Assembly: GCF_024599795.1 (NCBI RefSeq)
Contig: NZ_CP102246.1
Span: forward strand, 1,054,001-1,118,000
Direction of reading: 5' to 3'
Length of the DNA: 64,000 bases
Origin: Enterobacter cloacae complex sp. R_G8
GTDB taxonomy: Bacteria; Pseudomonadota; Gammaproteobacteria; Enterobacterales; Enterobacteriaceae
This document shows, piece after piece, positions 45,304 to 58,427 of this stretch. The notes beneath the pieces are model-generated. The model was not told where the DNA came from. It saw only the letters and a program-made list of their open reading frames with translations, and did not search any database. Both the position numbers and the translations under genes were made by a program. Within the stretch, counting starts at the first letter, position 1; the number at the start of each line of letters is the position of its first letter.

Positions 45304-48177
45304 ATGACACAGACTTTAAGCCAGCTTGAAAACCGTGGCGCCTTCATTGAACGTCACATTGGGCCGGATGCTCAGCAACAGCAGGAGATGCTGAAGACAG
45401 TTGGCGCGGATTCATTAGACGCACTGATCGGCCAGATCGTGCCAAAAGACATCCAGCTTGCCACGCCACCACAGGTGGGTGAGGCGACGACTGAAGTTGC
45501 TGCGCTGGCAGAATTAAAGGCCATCGCTGCTCTTAACAAGCGCTATAAGTCTTACATTGGCATGGGTTATACCAACGTGCAGTTACCGCCGGTGATCCTG
45601 CGCAACATGCTGGAAAACCCGGGCTGGTATACCGCGTATACCCCCTATCAGCCGGAAGTGTCCCAGGGCCGTCTGGAAGCGCTGTTGAACTTCCAGCAGG
45701 TGACCCTGGATCTGACCGGACTGGATATCGCTTCCGCCTCTCTGCTGGATGAAGCCACTGCTGCGGCAGAAGCCATGGCGATGGCGAAGCGCGTGAGCAA
45801 GCTGAAAAACGCCAACCGCTTCTTTGTGGCGGCGGATGTTCATCCGCAGACGCTGGATGTGGTACGCACCCGTGCGGAAACCTTTGGCTTCGACGTCATT
45901 GTCGATGATGCCGACAAAGTACTGGATCACCAGGACGTCTTTGGCGTGCTGCTGCAGCAGGTGGGTACCACCGGCGAAGTGCATGACTACAGCGCGCTGA
46001 TGACCGAACTCAAATCCCGCAAAGTCGTTGTCAGCGTCGCCGCTGATTTTATGGCGCTGGTACTGCTAACGGCGCCTGGCAAACAGGGTGCGGATATTGT
46101 CTTCGGCTCTGCGCAACGCTTCGGTGTGCCGATGGGCTACGGCGGCCCGCACGCAGCATTCTTTGCGGCAAAAGATGAATTCAAACGCTCCATGCCGGGC
46201 CGTATTATTGGCGTGTCAAAAGACGCTGCCGGTAACACTGCGCTGCGCATGGCGATGCAGACGCGTGAGCAGCATATCCGCCGCGAGAAAGCGAACTCCA
46301 ACATTTGTACGTCACAGGTTCTGCTGGCAAACATCGCCAGCCTGTATGCGGTGTTCCACGGTCCGGTTGGCCTGAAACGCATCGCCAGCCGCATTCACCG
46401 TCTGGCCGATATTCTGGCCTGCGGTCTGCAGCAGAAAGGCCTTAAACTGCGTCACGCTCACTACTTCGACACCCTGTGCGTTGACGTGGCGGACAAAGCG
46501 GCGGTGCTGGCACGTGCTGATGCGGCGCAAATCAACCTGCGCAGCGACATCCATAACGCGGTCGGCATCACCCTTGATGAATCCACCACCCGTGAAGATA
46601 TCGTCAACCTGTTTAACGTGTTGCTGGGCGACGCGCACGGTCTGGACATCGATACGCTGGACAAAGAGGTCGCGCTCGACAGCCGTTCTATTCAGGACGG
46701 TATGCTGCGTGACGATGCGATCCTGACGCACCCGGTCTTTAACCGCTACCACAGCGAAACCGAGATGATGCGTTATATGCACTCTCTGGAGCGCAAGGAT
46801 CTGGCGCTGAACCAGGCGATGATCCCGCTGGGCTCCTGCACCATGAAGCTGAACGCGGCGGCCGAGATGATCCCTATCACCTGGCCTGAGTTTGCTGAGC
46901 TGCACCCGTTCTGCCCGGCCGAGCAGGCGGAAGGCTATCACCTGATGATCAACCAGCTCTCCGACTGGCTGGTGAAACTGACGGGTTATGACGCGCTCTG
47001 CATGCAGCCAAACTCCGGCGCGCAGGGTGAATACGCCGGGCTGCTGGCGATCCGCCACTATCACGAGAGTCGTAACGAAGGCCACCGTGATATTTGCCTG
47101 ATCCCAAGCTCTGCCCACGGCACCAACCCGGCCTCTGCCCAGATGGCGGGAATGGAAGTGGTCGTGGTGGCGTGCGATAAGAACGGCAACATTGACCTCG
47201 CTGACCTGCGTGCGAAAGCCGAACAGGCGGGCGATAAGCTCTCCTGCATCATGGTGACCTACCCGTCGACTCACGGCGTGTACGAAGAGACCATCCGTGA
47301 AGTCTGCGAAGTAGTACATCAGTTCGGCGGCCAGGTTTATCTTGATGGCGCGAACATGAATGCGCAGGTGGGCATTACCTCGCCGGGCTTCATCGGCGCG
47401 GACGTTTCGCACCTGAACCTGCATAAAACCTTCTGCATTCCGCACGGCGGTGGCGGCCCGGGTATGGGGCCAATCGGCGTGAAAGCGCACCTGGCACCGT
47501 TTGTTCCGGGCCACAGCGTGGTGCAGATCGAAGGGATGTTGACCCGTCAGGGCGCGGTGTCAGCGGCGCCGTTTGGTAGCGCCTCAATCCTGCCAATCAG
47601 CTGGATGTACATCCGCATGATGGGCGCAGAAGGGCTGAAAAAGGCAAGCCAGGTGGCCATCCTGAACGCTAACTACATCGCGACCCGCCTCAAGTCGGCC
47701 TACCCGGTGCTCTACACCGGCCGCGATGGCCGCGTGGCGCACGAGTGCATTCTGGATATTCGTCCGCTGAAAGAGCAGACCGGCATCAGTGAACTGGATA
47801 TTGCTAAACGTCTGATCGACTATGGATTCCATGCACCAACCATGTCCTTCCCGGTTGCGGGTACGCTGATGGTGGAGCCAACGGAGTCCGAGAGCAAAGC
47901 CGAGCTGGACCGCTTTATTGATGCGATGCTGGCCATCCGCATGGAGATCGACCGCGTGCAGGACGGCGAATGGACGCTGGAAGACAACCCGCTGGTCAAT
48001 GCGCCGCACACGCAGCATGAAATGGTGGCGGAGTGGACTCACGGTTACAGCCGTGAACTGGCGGTCTTCCCGGCCGGTGTGGCAAACAAATACTGGCCAA
48101 CCGTGAAACGTCTTGATGACGTCTACGGCGACCGTAATCTGTTCTGCTCCTGCGTACCAATGAGCGAATACCAGTAA
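45304..48177 (+). CDS. gcvP: Glycine dehydrogenase (decarboxylating), P protein
   Basis: GcvP is the PLP enzyme that decarboxylates glycine and loads the remaining aminomethyl group onto GcvH. The 957 residues equal the E. coli length and comprise two homologous halves. The PLP lysine is in [17 protein letters not shown] near residue 706. Conserved segments [13 protein letters not shown] and [13 protein letters not shown] precede it. It is the last gene of gcvTHP, with a strong terminator 22 bp after the stop. Confidence 0.98.
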   Translation: MTQTLSQLENRGAFIERHIGPDAQQQQEMLKTVGADSLDALIGQIVPKDIQLATPPQVGEATTEVAALAELKAIAALNKRYKSYIGMGYTNVQLPPVILRNMLENPGWYTAYTPYQPEVSQGRLEALLNFQQVTLDLTGLDIASASLLDEATAAAEAMAMAKRVSKLKNANRFFVAADVHPQTLDVVRTRAETFGFDVIVDDADKVLDHQDVFGVLLQQVGTTGEVHDYSALMTELKSRKVVVSVAADFMALVLLTAPGKQGADIVFGSAQRFGVPMGYGGPHAAFFAAKDEFKRSMPGRIIGVSKDAAGNTALRMAMQTREQHIRREKANSNICTSQVLLANIASLYAVFHGPVGLKRIASRIHRLADILACGLQQKGLKLRHAHYFDTLCVDVADKAAVLARADAAQINLRSDIHNAVGITLDESTTREDIVNLFNVLLGDAHGLDIDTLDKEVALDSRSIQDGMLRDDAILTHPVFNRYHSETEMMRYMHSLERKDLALNQAMIPLGSCTMKLNAAAEMIPITWPEFAELHPFCPAEQAEGYHLMINQLSDWLVKLTGYDALCMQPNSGAQGEYAGLLAIRHYHESRNEGHRDICLIPSSAHGTNPASAQMAGMEVVVVACDKNGNIDLADLRAKAEQAGDKLSCIMVTYPSTHGVYEETIREVCEVVHQFGGQVYLDGANMNAQVGITSPGFIGADVSHLNLHKTFCIPHGGGGPGMGPIGVKAHLAPFVPGHSVVQIEGMLTRQGAVSAAPFGSASILPISWMYIRMMGAEGLKKASQVAILNANYIATRLKSAYPVLYTGRDGRVAHECILDIRPLKEQTGISELDIAKRLIDYGFHAPTMSFPVAGTLMVEPTESESKAELDRFIDAMLAIRMEIDRVQDGEWTLEDNPLVNAPHTQHEMVAEWTHGYSRELAVFPAGVANKYWPTVKRLDDVYGDRNLFCSCVPMSEYQ

Positions 48178-48199
48178 TCGTGTTGATGTAGTAACGTAG

Positions 48200-48235
48200 G
48201 CCGGGTATGGCGAAGCCGCCATACCCGGCTTTTTT
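48200..48235 (+). terminator. REP-like terminator of gcvTHP
   Basis: A 13-bp stem, GCCGGGTATGGCG / CGCCATACCCGGC, with the loop AAGC is followed by a T-tract, ending 14 bp before ygfF. Confidence 0.9.
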
Positions 48236-48249
48236 ATTGGGAGAAAAGA

Positions 48250-48993
48250 ATGGGTATTGCACTTGTCACCGGCGCCAGCCGCGGTATCGGTAAAGCCACC
48301 GCGCTGCAGCTGGCAAACGAAGGCTACACCGTGGCGGTGAACTATCACCATAACATTAAGGCCGCGACGGACGTTATCAACCAGATCGTCGGGGCGGGCG
48401 GTAAAGCCTTTGCCCTGCGCGCGGATATCAGCGATGAAGCGCAGGTACTGGCGATGTTCGACAGTCTTGACCGCGAAGCGGAGCCGCTGACCGCGCTGGT
48501 AAATAACGCCGGGATCCTGTTTGAGCAATCCACCATCGAAAATCTTTCGGCTGAACGCATCAATCGTGTGCTGGCAACCAACGTCACGGGGTATTTCCTC
48601 TGCTGCCGTGAAGCGGTAAAGCGTATGTCGCACAAACATGGCGGCAAGGGTGGGGCGATTGTGAATGTCTCCTCCGCGGCGTCACGACTGGGCGCGCCGG
48701 GTGAGTATGTGGATTACGCGGCGTCCAAAGGGGCGGTGGATTCACTGACAACCGGGTTAGCGCTGGAAGTGGCGGCGCAAGGTATCCGCGTTAACTGCGT
48801 GCGCCCTGGGCTTATCTATACCGACATCCATGCCGACGGTGGAGAGCCGGGACGTGTGGATCGCGTTAAGTCGTTGCTGCCGATGCAGCGCGGTGGCCAG
48901 CCGGAAGAGGTGGCCCAGGCGATTGTCTGGCTGCTGAGCGAGAAGGCGTCGTACGTGACGGGCAGTTTTATTGAGTTAGCGGGCGGGAAGTAA
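48250..48993 (+). CDS. ygfF: Short-chain dehydrogenase YgfF
   Basis: A 247-residue classical SDR with VTGASRGIGKATAL at the N-terminus, NNAG near residue 90, and the catalytic YAASK near residue 157. Length and position after gcvP match E. coli YgfF, whose substrate is not established. GGAG lies 6-9 bp upstream of the ATG, within a short gap after the gcvP terminator. Confidence 0.93.
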   Translation: MGIALVTGASRGIGKATALQLANEGYTVAVNYHHNIKAATDVINQIVGAGGKAFALRADISDEAQVLAMFDSLDREAEPLTALVNNAGILFEQSTIENLSAERINRVLATNVTGYFLCCREAVKRMSHKHGGKGGAIVNVSSAASRLGAPGEYVDYAASKGAVDSLTTGLALEVAAQGIRVNCVRPGLIYTDIHADGGEPGRVDRVKSLLPMQRGGQPEEVAQAIVWLLSEKASYVTGSFIELAGGK

Positions 48994-48994
48994 A

Positions 48995-49069
48995 CCCTTT
49001 ACCCTAACCCTCTCCCCAAAAGGGAGAGGGGAGCAATCGTAGGCCGGTGCAAGCGTAGCGCCGCCCGGC
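48995..49069. repeat. Composite repeat between ygfF and bglA (copy 8 plus a REP)
   Basis: 48995-49031 is a CCCT...CCCTAACCCTCTCCCC / GGGAGAGGGG palindrome of the recurring family. 49043-49069 is a REP-type sequence, GCCGGTGC...GCCCGGC. Both lie between the convergent ygfF and bglA genes. Confidence 0.8.
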
Positions 49070-49078
49070 GTTACAGAG

Positions 49079-50605
<1,527 letters not shown>

Positions 50606-50628
50606 TTACATGCAAAAAACAGGATGTT

Positions 50629-51360
50629 TTATTCTGTTAATTTCTTCGCCAGTTTACGCCCGAGCGACTCCAGAATATAAATAACGGGGATTTGGGTGGT
50701 GATATCATACACGCCTGCAATACGTGTCTGTGGAACATGCCAGGAAAGATTAAAATCGGCCAGTTTTGCCAGCCGCGAATGCTCATGGCTGGTAATGGAA
50801 AGTACCTTGCAGTGATGCAGGCTGAACTGGCTGGCAAAGCGCAGGATCTCTTCCGTTTCACCGGATACCGACAGTACAATCGCCAGCGCATTTTTGGCCA
50901 TGTCATTGGTTACCGGGAAATAAGGATCGTCGATATGGTTGCTGAATTTACCGATATTAGAAAAGAAGCGTGCGCCATATTTTGCCAGCGAGCCTGAGGT
51001 CCCCGCGCCGACAAAGATAATTCGCTCGGACGATAATATTATCTCCACCGCTTCATCTAATAATGTATCGAACTCTTCATTATTAACGCTTTTAAAGAAG
51101 CTGATAATTTCACTGGCACCAAAATTTACCTGCTGAGGCTCATTCTGCTCCAGATAGAGCTTAAAGCGTACGCGGAATTCAGAGTAGCCTTCGCAGTTGA
51201 GTTTGCGGCAAAAGCGCAGGATAGTGGTGGTGGAGACACCCGCCGCGTCCGCCAGTTCGCGGATAGTCATGTACATCACTTTGTCACGATTTTTGATGAC
51301 ATAGTTGTAGACCATCATTTCCAGATTATTGAGACTGGCAATGGCGGCGTGGGTGAACAT
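50629..51360 (-). CDS. RpiR/MurR family regulator next to bglA
   Basis: A 243-residue regulator: an N-terminal helix-turn-helix at about residues 30-60 (MTIRELADAAGVSTTTILRF) and a C-terminal SIS sugar-phosphate-binding domain from about residue 105 (IIFVGAGTSGSLAKYGARFF ... VSGETEE). The ATG at 51360 is listed; a GTG two codons upstream is possible. SIS-domain regulators sense phosphosugars, so control of bglA, directly downstream on the same strand, by a phosphorylated beta-glucoside or glucose phosphate is likely. Confidence 0.88.
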   Translation of the reverse strand: MFTHAAIASLNNLEMMVYNYVIKNRDKVMYMTIRELADAAGVSTTTILRFCRKLNCEGYSEFRVRFKLYLEQNEPQQVNFGASEIISFFKSVNNEEFDTLLDEAVEIILSSERIIFVGAGTSGSLAKYGARFFSNIGKFSNHIDDPYFPVTNDMAKNALAIVLSVSGETEEILRFASQFSLHHCKVLSITSHEHSRLAKLADFNLSWHVPQTRIAGVYDITTQIPVIYILESLGRKLAKKLTE

Positions 51361-51366
51361 ACTCAC

Positions 51367-52285
<919 letters not shown>

Positions 52286-52308
52286 TTTTTACATCTTGCG
52301 GCCTGTTG

Positions 52309-52385
52309 CCCTCACCCCAACCCTCTCCCACAGAGAGAGGGAGAACACCAAAACCGTAGGCCCGGTAAGCGCAGCGCCACCGGGC
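52309..52385. repeat. Composite repeat between yqfA and ygfZ (copy 9 plus a REP)
   Basis: 52309-52341 is CCCTCACCCCAACCCTCTCCC with a GAGAGAGGG right arm. 52360-52385 is a REP-type GCCCGGTAA...ACCGGGC. The pair lies between convergent genes, as at 48995. Confidence 0.8.
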
Positions 52386-52394
52386 GATACAGCA

Positions 52395-53375
52395 TCACTC
52401 TTCCAGAGAATACGGCAGCGGCTCAATACTCAGTGTATTGGCATCATCACGCACGCGGAACACGCTGTCGGCTTCCATGTCGTTGTTCATCACCGCCTGC
52501 ACCAGCAGACGGCCATCATCCAGTTGAACGGCGGCTAACACAGTGCCGGTACGGCGCCAGTTTTCGCCCATCTTCAGTTCTAAATCTTCACCCGCTTCCG
52601 GTACACGGCTGGCGTGACCCGCCAGGGTCCACAGTGCACGCTTATTCGCGCCGCGGAATTTCGCTCGCGCGACCATCTCCTGGCCGGTGTAGCAGCCTTT
52701 TTTAAAGCTGATACCGCCCAGCGCCTGCAGGTTGGTCGCCTGCGGAATAAACTGCGCGCTGTTGGCCGCATCAATCACCGGCAGACCCGCTTCAATGTTC
52801 AGCGCCAGCCACTGCTGGCTGTTATTGAACTGGGCTTCACCGCGCAGGGCCTCAGTAACGCGTTCGGCGGTCGCGGTGTCGGTCACCAGCAGGAAACGCT
52901 CTGCAGGGTGTTCAAACCACAGGATGGAGGTTTCACCTTCGCTGACCAGCTGTTTTTCTGCATCCGGCAGGTCGCTGAACAGGTTTTTCAGCGCAGCACG
53001 CGCCTGGAAACCGGCCACGCCCAGCAGCACGTGCTCGTCATCTGGTGCAATCGTGACTTTGGAAAAGACCGCGTATTTTTTCAGCTCTTTGAGCTGTTCA
53101 TCACGCAGGCTGCGGCGCTCAATAAAGGCAAAGCCATCCTGACGGCGGAACAGACGCAGGTTGCTCCACATTTTGCCTTTTGGATCGCAATGCGCAGCCA
53201 GCAGGTGCTGATGCTCAGTCATCTGGCTGACGTCTGCCGTGACCTGGCCCTGCAGGTATTTTTCGGCGTCGGCACCCACGAGTGTGGCCAGCGCCCAGTC
53301 ATCAAGAGAAATAAGCGTCAGCGGCAGACGCGCAGAGGCGGCGGGCTGGCGAGGAGAAAATGGTGTAAATGCCAT
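52395..53375 (-). CDS. ygfZ: tRNA-modifying folate-binding protein YgfZ
   Basis: YgfZ is a folate-binding protein of the GcvT-like fold that takes part in iron-sulphur cluster assembly or repair and affects tRNA thiomodification. The 326 residues equal the E. coli length. The family motif with its conserved Cys, KGCYTGQEM, is near residue 226. It is divergent from sdhE across about 294 bp in which I see no gene; that gap also holds the sdhE promoter. Confidence 0.96.
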   Translation of the reverse strand: MAFTPFSPRQPAASARLPLTLISLDDWALATLVGADAEKYLQGQVTADVSQMTEHQHLLAAHCDPKGKMWSNLRLFRRQDGFAFIERRSLRDEQLKELKKYAVFSKVTIAPDDEHVLLGVAGFQARAALKNLFSDLPDAEKQLVSEGETSILWFEHPAERFLLVTDTATAERVTEALRGEAQFNNSQQWLALNIEAGLPVIDAANSAQFIPQATNLQALGGISFKKGCYTGQEMVARAKFRGANKRALWTLAGHASRVPEAGEDLELKMGENWRRTGTVLAAVQLDDGRLLVQAVMNNDMEADSVFRVRDDANTLSIEPLPYSLEE

Positions 53376-53669
53376 AACGGTATCCTGAATTGCTTAACGC
53401 TTTGATAATGCCTAATGGTAAAAGAGACTACAGCCATTGCAAGCGCTTTCAGCAGGCCATTCGTGCCATAACGCAGCAATGCGTAGCGCCACGCAAAATA
53501 GTGTAATCCGCTGTCTTTATAGGGTTTATTCTGGAAGCCCGCTTCAGCTTCGCAATATTCCAGTAAAGAAACGGTCAAAAACACGTTACACTAGCGAGTG
53601 TCCCCGCAGAGAAATAAAGAAGACTGAACGGGGTACCGACTGTGCCAAACGTAATGCAGGAAACAGAAC

Positions 53670-53936
53670 ATGGATATTAACAACAAGGCCCGTATTCACT
53701 GGGCATGCCGACGCGGCATGCGTGAACTTGATATCTCCATCATGCCTTTCTTCGAATATGAGTATGACAGCTTAAGCGATGAGGATAAGCGTCTGTTTGT
53801 TCGCCTGCTTGAGTCTGACGATCCCGATTTATTCAACTGGCTGATGAACCACGGCAAGCCCGCCGACACCGAGTTGCAACGGATGGTGCAATTAATTCAA
53901 ACACGGAATCGGGAACGTGGTCCTGTGGCAATCTGA
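53670..53936 (+). CDS. sdhE: FAD assembly factor SdhE
   Basis: SdhE (YgfY) promotes covalent attachment of FAD to succinate dehydrogenase and fumarate reductase. The 88 residues match E. coli. The signature RGMRELDI, with the RGxxE motif that contacts the flavoprotein, is near residue 15. Its 3' end overlaps cptA by 20 bp, so the two are expressed together. Confidence 0.97.
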   Translation: MDINNKARIHWACRRGMRELDISIMPFFEYEYDSLSDEDKRLFVRLLESDDPDLFNWLMNHGKPADTELQRMVQLIQTRNRERGPVAI

Positions 53937-54330
53937 TCTTCGCGTCTCATGGCGCTCGCAGTGGATGTCGTTATTGCTCCACGGCCTGGTCGCGGCCTTT
54001 GTTTTACTGATGCCGTGGCCGCTTAGCTATACGCCTCTGTGGCTGTTGTTGTTGTCGTTCGTCGTTTTTGACAGCGTGCGCAGCCAGCGCCGGATCAATG
54101 CCCGCCAGGGTGAGATTAAATTACTGATGGACTCCCGCCTGCGCTGGCAGGGGCAGGAGTGGGATATCCTCGGTATGCCCTGGATGCTCAGTTCCGGCAT
54201 GATGCTACGGTTACGCCAGGTGGGCGGCGGTAAGTGCCAGCATCTGTGGCTGGCCGCCGACAGTATGGATATTGCGGAGTGGCGGGATCTGCGCCGGATG
54301 ATATTGCAGCAGCAACCGACGCAGGAGTGA
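53917..54330 (+). CDS. cptA: Membrane protein CptA (YgfX)
   Basis: A 137-residue inner-membrane protein (E. coli 135) with two N-terminal helices near residues 15-55 and a cytoplasmic remainder ending [13 protein letters not shown]. It is coupled to sdhE by a 20-bp overlap. In E. coli it has been described as the toxin of a CptAB pair that affects FtsZ and MreB, although SdhE's flavinylation role makes the antitoxin label doubtful. It converges on fldB. Confidence 0.92.
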   Translation: MVLWQSDLRVSWRSQWMSLLLHGLVAAFVLLMPWPLSYTPLWLLLLSFVVFDSVRSQRRINARQGEIKLLMDSRLRWQGQEWDILGMPWMLSSGMMLRLRQVGGGKCQHLWLAADSMDIAEWRDLRRMILQQQPTQE

Positions 54331-54336
54331 TACGCG

Positions 54337-54858
54337 TTAGCTGAACTTCTCAGCCATTTCGCCCAGAATCTGTTCGCACCAGGTTTGCAGACGTTCATCA
54401 CTCAGATCGTACTGGTTGGTTTCATCCAGCGCGAGCCCGACAAACAGCTGGCCGTCTGCGATAACCGGCTTTTTACTGGTGAACTCGTAACCTTCCGTTG
54501 GCCAGTAGCCGATAAACGTAACGCCTTTCGGGGCCAGCTTATCATGCAGCATGCCGAGCGCATCCAGGAACCATTCACCGTAACCGAACTGGTCGCCCAT
54601 ACCGTACATGGCAATGATTTTGCCGTCGAGGTTGAGCGTATCGAGCTGATCCCAGATGGCTTCCCAGTCTTCCTGTATCTCGCCGAAATCCCAGGTCGGG
54701 ATGCCGAGGATCAATACGTCGTATTGCTCCATCAGCGTGAGCGCATCATCTTTCAGGTTATGCAACGTCACCAGTTCCGGGCCAATGATGTCGCGAATTT
54801 TCTCTGCTGCCATTTCGGTGTAGCAGGTGCTGGAACCATAAAACAGACCAATATTCAT
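54337..54858 (-). CDS. fldB: Flavodoxin 2
   Basis: FldB is an FMN electron carrier of the long-chain flavodoxin class and is a SoxRS target in E. coli. The 173 residues equal the E. coli length. The FMN phosphate loop is [18 protein letters not shown] at the N-terminus, and the isoalloxazine loops [11 protein letters not shown] and [13 protein letters not shown] follow. It is divergent from xerD. Confidence 0.97.
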   Translation of the reverse strand: MNIGLFYGSSTCYTEMAAEKIRDIIGPELVTLHNLKDDALTLMEQYDVLILGIPTWDFGEIQEDWEAIWDQLDTLNLDGKIIAMYGMGDQFGYGEWFLDALGMLHDKLAPKGVTFIGYWPTEGYEFTSKKPVIADGQLFVGLALDETNQYDLSDERLQTWCEQILGEMAEKFS

Positions 54859-54959
54859 CGCGTATCTATCTCAATTCTTGCTATGACTTTGCGCGTAGTG
54901 TACCAGAAACCGGTCGCAATCAGGCATAATGCCCGGATTGCAGAATCAAAGGGGCTGAT

Positions 54960-55856
54960 GTGGAAAAGGATCTCGCACTCATCGAGCAGTTTCTTGACGC
55001 GCTGTGGCTGGAGAAAAACCTGGCCGAGAATACGCTGAGCGCCTACCGGCGAGATCTCACCATGCTGGTGGAGTGGCTGGCACGCCGGGAACTGTCGCTG
55101 GAGAGCGCACAAAGCGACGACTTGCAGGCGCTGCTGGGCGAGCGTATGGAAGGGGGCTACAAAGCCACCAGTTCCGCGCGTCTGCTCAGTGCAATGCGTC
55201 GACTGTTCCAGCATTTGTACCGCGAGAAAATTCGCGCAGACGATCCCAGTGCTCTCCTGGCATCGCCTAAACTCCCGCAGCGGCTGCCGAAAGATCTCAG
55301 CGAAGCACAAGTTGAGAGATTATTACAATCACCCGCAGTTGACCTGCCGCTGGAGTTACGCGATAAAGCCATGCTTGAGCTATTGTATGCTACCGGCTTG
55401 CGCGTTTCGGAACTGGTTGGCCTGACGATGAGCGACATCAGCTTGCGTCAGGGCGTGGTTCGTGTGATCGGTAAAGGGAACAAGGAACGGCTGGTCCCGC
55501 TGGGAGAAGAGGCGGTGTACTGGCTGGAAACGTATCTGGAGCACGGACGTCCGTGGTTGCTGAATGGCGTTTCTATCGATGTCTTGTTCCCCAGCCAGCG
55601 TGCGCAGCAGATGACGCGACAAACGTTCTGGCATCGCATCAAGCATTACGCCACACTGGCGGGTATTGACAGTGAAAAGCTGTCGCCGCATGTGTTGCGA
55701 CATGCCTTCGCGACACATCTGCTGAACCACGGCGCCGATCTGCGCGTGGTGCAGATGCTGCTGGGACACAGCGATCTTTCCACGACGCAAATTTACACCC
55801 ATGTCGCGACGGAACGCCTGCGGCAGCTACACCAACAGCACCACCCTCGTGCGTGA
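54960..55856 (+). CDS. xerD: Site-specific tyrosine recombinase XerD
   Basis: XerD works with XerC and FtsK at dif to resolve chromosome dimers. GTG 54960 gives 298 residues, the E. coli length; GTG is also the E. coli start, and the ATG at 54958 is out of frame. The catalytic residues are in place: Arg in ATGLRVSEL, Lys in GKGNKERL, His and Arg in LSPHVLRHAFATH, His in LGHSDLSTTQ and Tyr in QIYTH. It leads the xerD-dsbC-recJ-prfB-lysS run. Confidence 0.98.
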   Translation: MEKDLALIEQFLDALWLEKNLAENTLSAYRRDLTMLVEWLARRELSLESAQSDDLQALLGERMEGGYKATSSARLLSAMRRLFQHLYREKIRADDPSALLASPKLPQRLPKDLSEAQVERLLQSPAVDLPLELRDKAMLELLYATGLRVSELVGLTMSDISLRQGVVRVIGKGNKERLVPLGEEAVYWLETYLEHGRPWLLNGVSIDVLFPSQRAQQMTRQTFWHRIKHYATLAGIDSEKLSPHVLRHAFATHLLNHGADLRVVQMLLGHSDLSTTQIYTHVATERLRQLHQQHHPRA

Positions 55857-55884
55857 GTGCCGACGAATTGTTACAGGATCTTAT

Positions 55885-56598
55885 ATGAAAAAGTCTTTTG
55901 CGCTGTTCACTCTGCTGGCAGCCTCTTTTACCGGTTTTGCCCATGCGGATGACGCCGCCATCAAACAGTCGCTGACGAAACTCGGCGTGACCAGCAGCGA
56001 TATTCAGCCTGCACCGGTGGCGGGGATGAAAACCGTTTTAACCAACAGCGGCGTGCTGTACGTAACCGAAGACGGTAAACACATTATTCAGGGGCCGATG
56101 TACGACGTAAGCGGCGCGCAGCCGGTGAACGTGACCAACCAGCTGCTGATGAAAAACCTGAATGCGCTCGAAAAAGAGATGATCGTTTATAAGGCGGCGC
56201 AGGAAAAACACGTCATTACCGTCTTTACCGACATCACCTGTGGCTACTGCCACAAGCTGCATGAAGAGATGAAAGATTACAACGCGCTGGGTATTACCGT
56301 GCGTTATCTGGCTTTCCCTCGCGCGGGCGTGCAGAGCCAGCCTGAGCAGGACATGAAGGCCATCTGGTGTGCGAAAGATCGTAACAAAGCGTTTGATGAC
56401 GCGATGAACGGTAAAGGCGTGCAGCCGGCTTCCTGTGATATTGATATCGCCAACCACTACGCGCTGGGCGTGCAGTTTGGCGTGACCGGTACGCCAGCCA
56501 TTGTCTTAAGCAACGGCTACGTTGTGCCGGGCTATCAGGGGCCAAAAGAGATGAAAGAGTTCCTCGACGCGCACCAGAAACAGTTTGGTGGTAAATAA
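55885..56598 (+). CDS. dsbC: Thiol:disulfide isomerase DsbC
   Basis: DsbC is a periplasmic V-shaped homodimer that rearranges wrong disulphides and is kept reduced by DsbD. ATG 55885 gives 237 residues. The signal peptide is MKKSFALFTLLAASFTGFAHA; the N-terminal dimerisation domain is followed by the thioredoxin fold with active site CGYC (FTDITCGYCHKLH) and the cis-Pro loop TGTPAIV. The upstream open frame to 55801 overlaps xerD and is rejected. Confidence 0.98.
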   Translation: MKKSFALFTLLAASFTGFAHADDAAIKQSLTKLGVTSSDIQPAPVAGMKTVLTNSGVLYVTEDGKHIIQGPMYDVSGAQPVNVTNQLLMKNLNALEKEMIVYKAAQEKHVITVFTDITCGYCHKLHEEMKDYNALGITVRYLAFPRAGVQSQPEQDMKAIWCAKDRNKAFDDAMNGKGVQPASCDIDIANHYALGVQFGVTGTPAIVLSNGYVVPGYQGPKEMKEFLDAHQKQFGGK

Positions 56599-56603
56599 TC
56601 CGC

Positions 56604-58337
56604 GTGAAAGCCCCAATAAAATTGCGCCGCCGTGACGCGGTTGAACAGGCTGATTTGCCAGCCGATCTTCCGCCGCTGTTAAAGCGGCTCTATGCCAGCC
56701 GCGGCGTGCGGAGTGCAGGCGATCTTGAGCGCAGCGTCAAAGGGATGCTGCCCTGGCAGCAGCTGAACGGCATCGAAAAAGCCACTGAAATGCTCTACAA
56801 CGCGCTTCGTGAAGGAACGCGCATTGTGGTGGTGGGGGATTTCGACGCCGACGGCGCCACCAGTACCGCGCTGAGCGTGCTCAGCCTGCGCGCGCTGGGC
56901 TGCGAAAATGTCACCTATCTGGTGCCCAACCGCTTCGAAGATGGCTATGGTCTCAGCCCGGAAGTGGTCGATCAGGCGCATGCCCGCGGCGCACAGATGA
57001 TCCTGACCGTTGATAACGGGATCTCCTCCCATGCGGGTGTCGATCACGCGCATCAGTTGGGGATCCCGGTGCTGGTCACTGACCACCACCTGCCGGGTGA
57101 AACGCTGCCGGCCGCAGAAGCCATTATTAACCCGAACCTGCGCGACTGCGATTTCCCGTCGAAATCACTGGCGGGCGTGGGCGTGGCGTTTTATCTGATG
57201 CTGGCGCTGCGCACGCTGCTGCGAGATAAAGGCTGGTTCGAATCCCGCGGGATTGCCGTGCCCAATCTGGCCGAGTACCTCGATCTTGTCGCGCTCGGTA
57301 CCGTTGCGGACGTGGTACCGCTCGATACCAATAACCGTATCCTCACCTGGCAGGGATTAAGCCGCATTCGTGCGGGCAAATGTCGTCCGGGCATTAAGGC
57401 GCTGCTGGAGATTGCGAACCGCGATCCGCTCAAGCTCGCCGCCAGCGATTTGGGCTTTGCCCTCGGCCCGCGCCTCAACGCGGCTGGCAGGCTGGACGAT
57501 ATGTCCGTCGGCGTCGCGCTGCTATTGTGCGATAACATTGGTGAAGCGCGCGTGCTGGCGAATGAACTGGATGCGCTGAACCAGACCCGCAAAGAGATTG
57601 AACAGGGAATGCAGGCTGAAGCGCTGACCCTGTGCGAAAAGCTTGAACGCAGCGGTGACACATTGCCGGGTGGGCTGGCTATGTACCACCCTGAGTGGCA
57701 TCAGGGGGTGGTGGGGATTCTGGCGTCGCGCATTAAAGAGCGTTTCCATCGTCCGGTGATTGCGTTTGCACCCGCAGGCGATGGCACGCTGAAAGGCTCC
57801 GGTCGTTCGATTCAGGGGCTGCACATGCGCGATGCGCTGGAGCGTCTCGATACACTTTACCCGGGCCTGATGCTCAAATTCGGTGGTCACGCGATGGCGG
57901 CAGGTTTGTCGCTGGAAGAGGCGAAATTCGAGGAGTTCCAGCGTCTGTTTGGCGAGCTGGTGACCGACTGGATCGACCCCGCTCTGCTGCAGGGTGAAGT
58001 GATTTCCGACGGTGAGCTCGCACCGATGGAGATGACCATGGACGTGGCGCATATGCTACGCGATGCAGGCCCGTGGGGGCAGATGTTCCCGGAGCCACTG
58101 TTTGATGGCCGCTTCCGTCTGCTGCAACAGCGCCTTGTAGGCGAACGTCACTTGAAGGTGATGGTGGAACCGGTGGGCGGCGGCCCGCTGCTGGACGGTA
58201 TCGCCTTTAACGTCGATACCGCTGTCTGGCCGGACAATGGCGTACGCGAGGTCGAACTGGCCTACAAACTGGATATCAACGAGTTTCGCGGTAACCGCTC
58301 CCTTCAGATCATCATCGACAATATCTGGCCAATTTAG
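56604..58337 (+). CDS. recJ: Single-stranded-DNA-specific exonuclease RecJ
   Basis: RecJ is a 5'-3' exonuclease on single-stranded DNA in recombination and mismatch repair. GTG 56604, 5 bp after dsbC, gives 577 residues as in E. coli. DHH-family motifs are intact: VVGDFDADGATST, TVDNGISSH and VTDHHLPG in the N-terminal half, with GGHAMAAG of the DHHA1 domain near residue 430. The weak start codon and short gap suggest translation coupled to dsbC. Confidence 0.98.
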   Translation: MKAPIKLRRRDAVEQADLPADLPPLLKRLYASRGVRSAGDLERSVKGMLPWQQLNGIEKATEMLYNALREGTRIVVVGDFDADGATSTALSVLSLRALGCENVTYLVPNRFEDGYGLSPEVVDQAHARGAQMILTVDNGISSHAGVDHAHQLGIPVLVTDHHLPGETLPAAEAIINPNLRDCDFPSKSLAGVGVAFYLMLALRTLLRDKGWFESRGIAVPNLAEYLDLVALGTVADVVPLDTNNRILTWQGLSRIRAGKCRPGIKALLEIANRDPLKLAASDLGFALGPRLNAAGRLDDMSVGVALLLCDNIGEARVLANELDALNQTRKEIEQGMQAEALTLCEKLERSGDTLPGGLAMYHPEWHQGVVGILASRIKERFHRPVIAFAPAGDGTLKGSGRSIQGLHMRDALERLDTLYPGLMLKFGGHAMAAGLSLEEAKFEEFQRLFGELVTDWIDPALLQGEVISDGELAPMEMTMDVAHMLRDAGPWGQMFPEPLFDGRFRLLQQRLVGERHLKVMVEPVGGGPLLDGIAFNVDTAVWPDNGVREVELAYKLDINEFRGNRSLQIIIDNIWPI

Positions 58338-58427
58338 CGGCAGTAATGTCTATAAAAAAGGGCGTGGATTCGGTACAATCCCGCTCTTATCACCGCATTT
58401 TGACAAGTCCATAAAAGAAAACAGACC

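Noticed and set aside
46312..47514. 400-codon minus-strand frame over gcvP
   Set aside because: Shadow of GcvP; the sense strand is unambiguous by the PLP-lysine motif and length.
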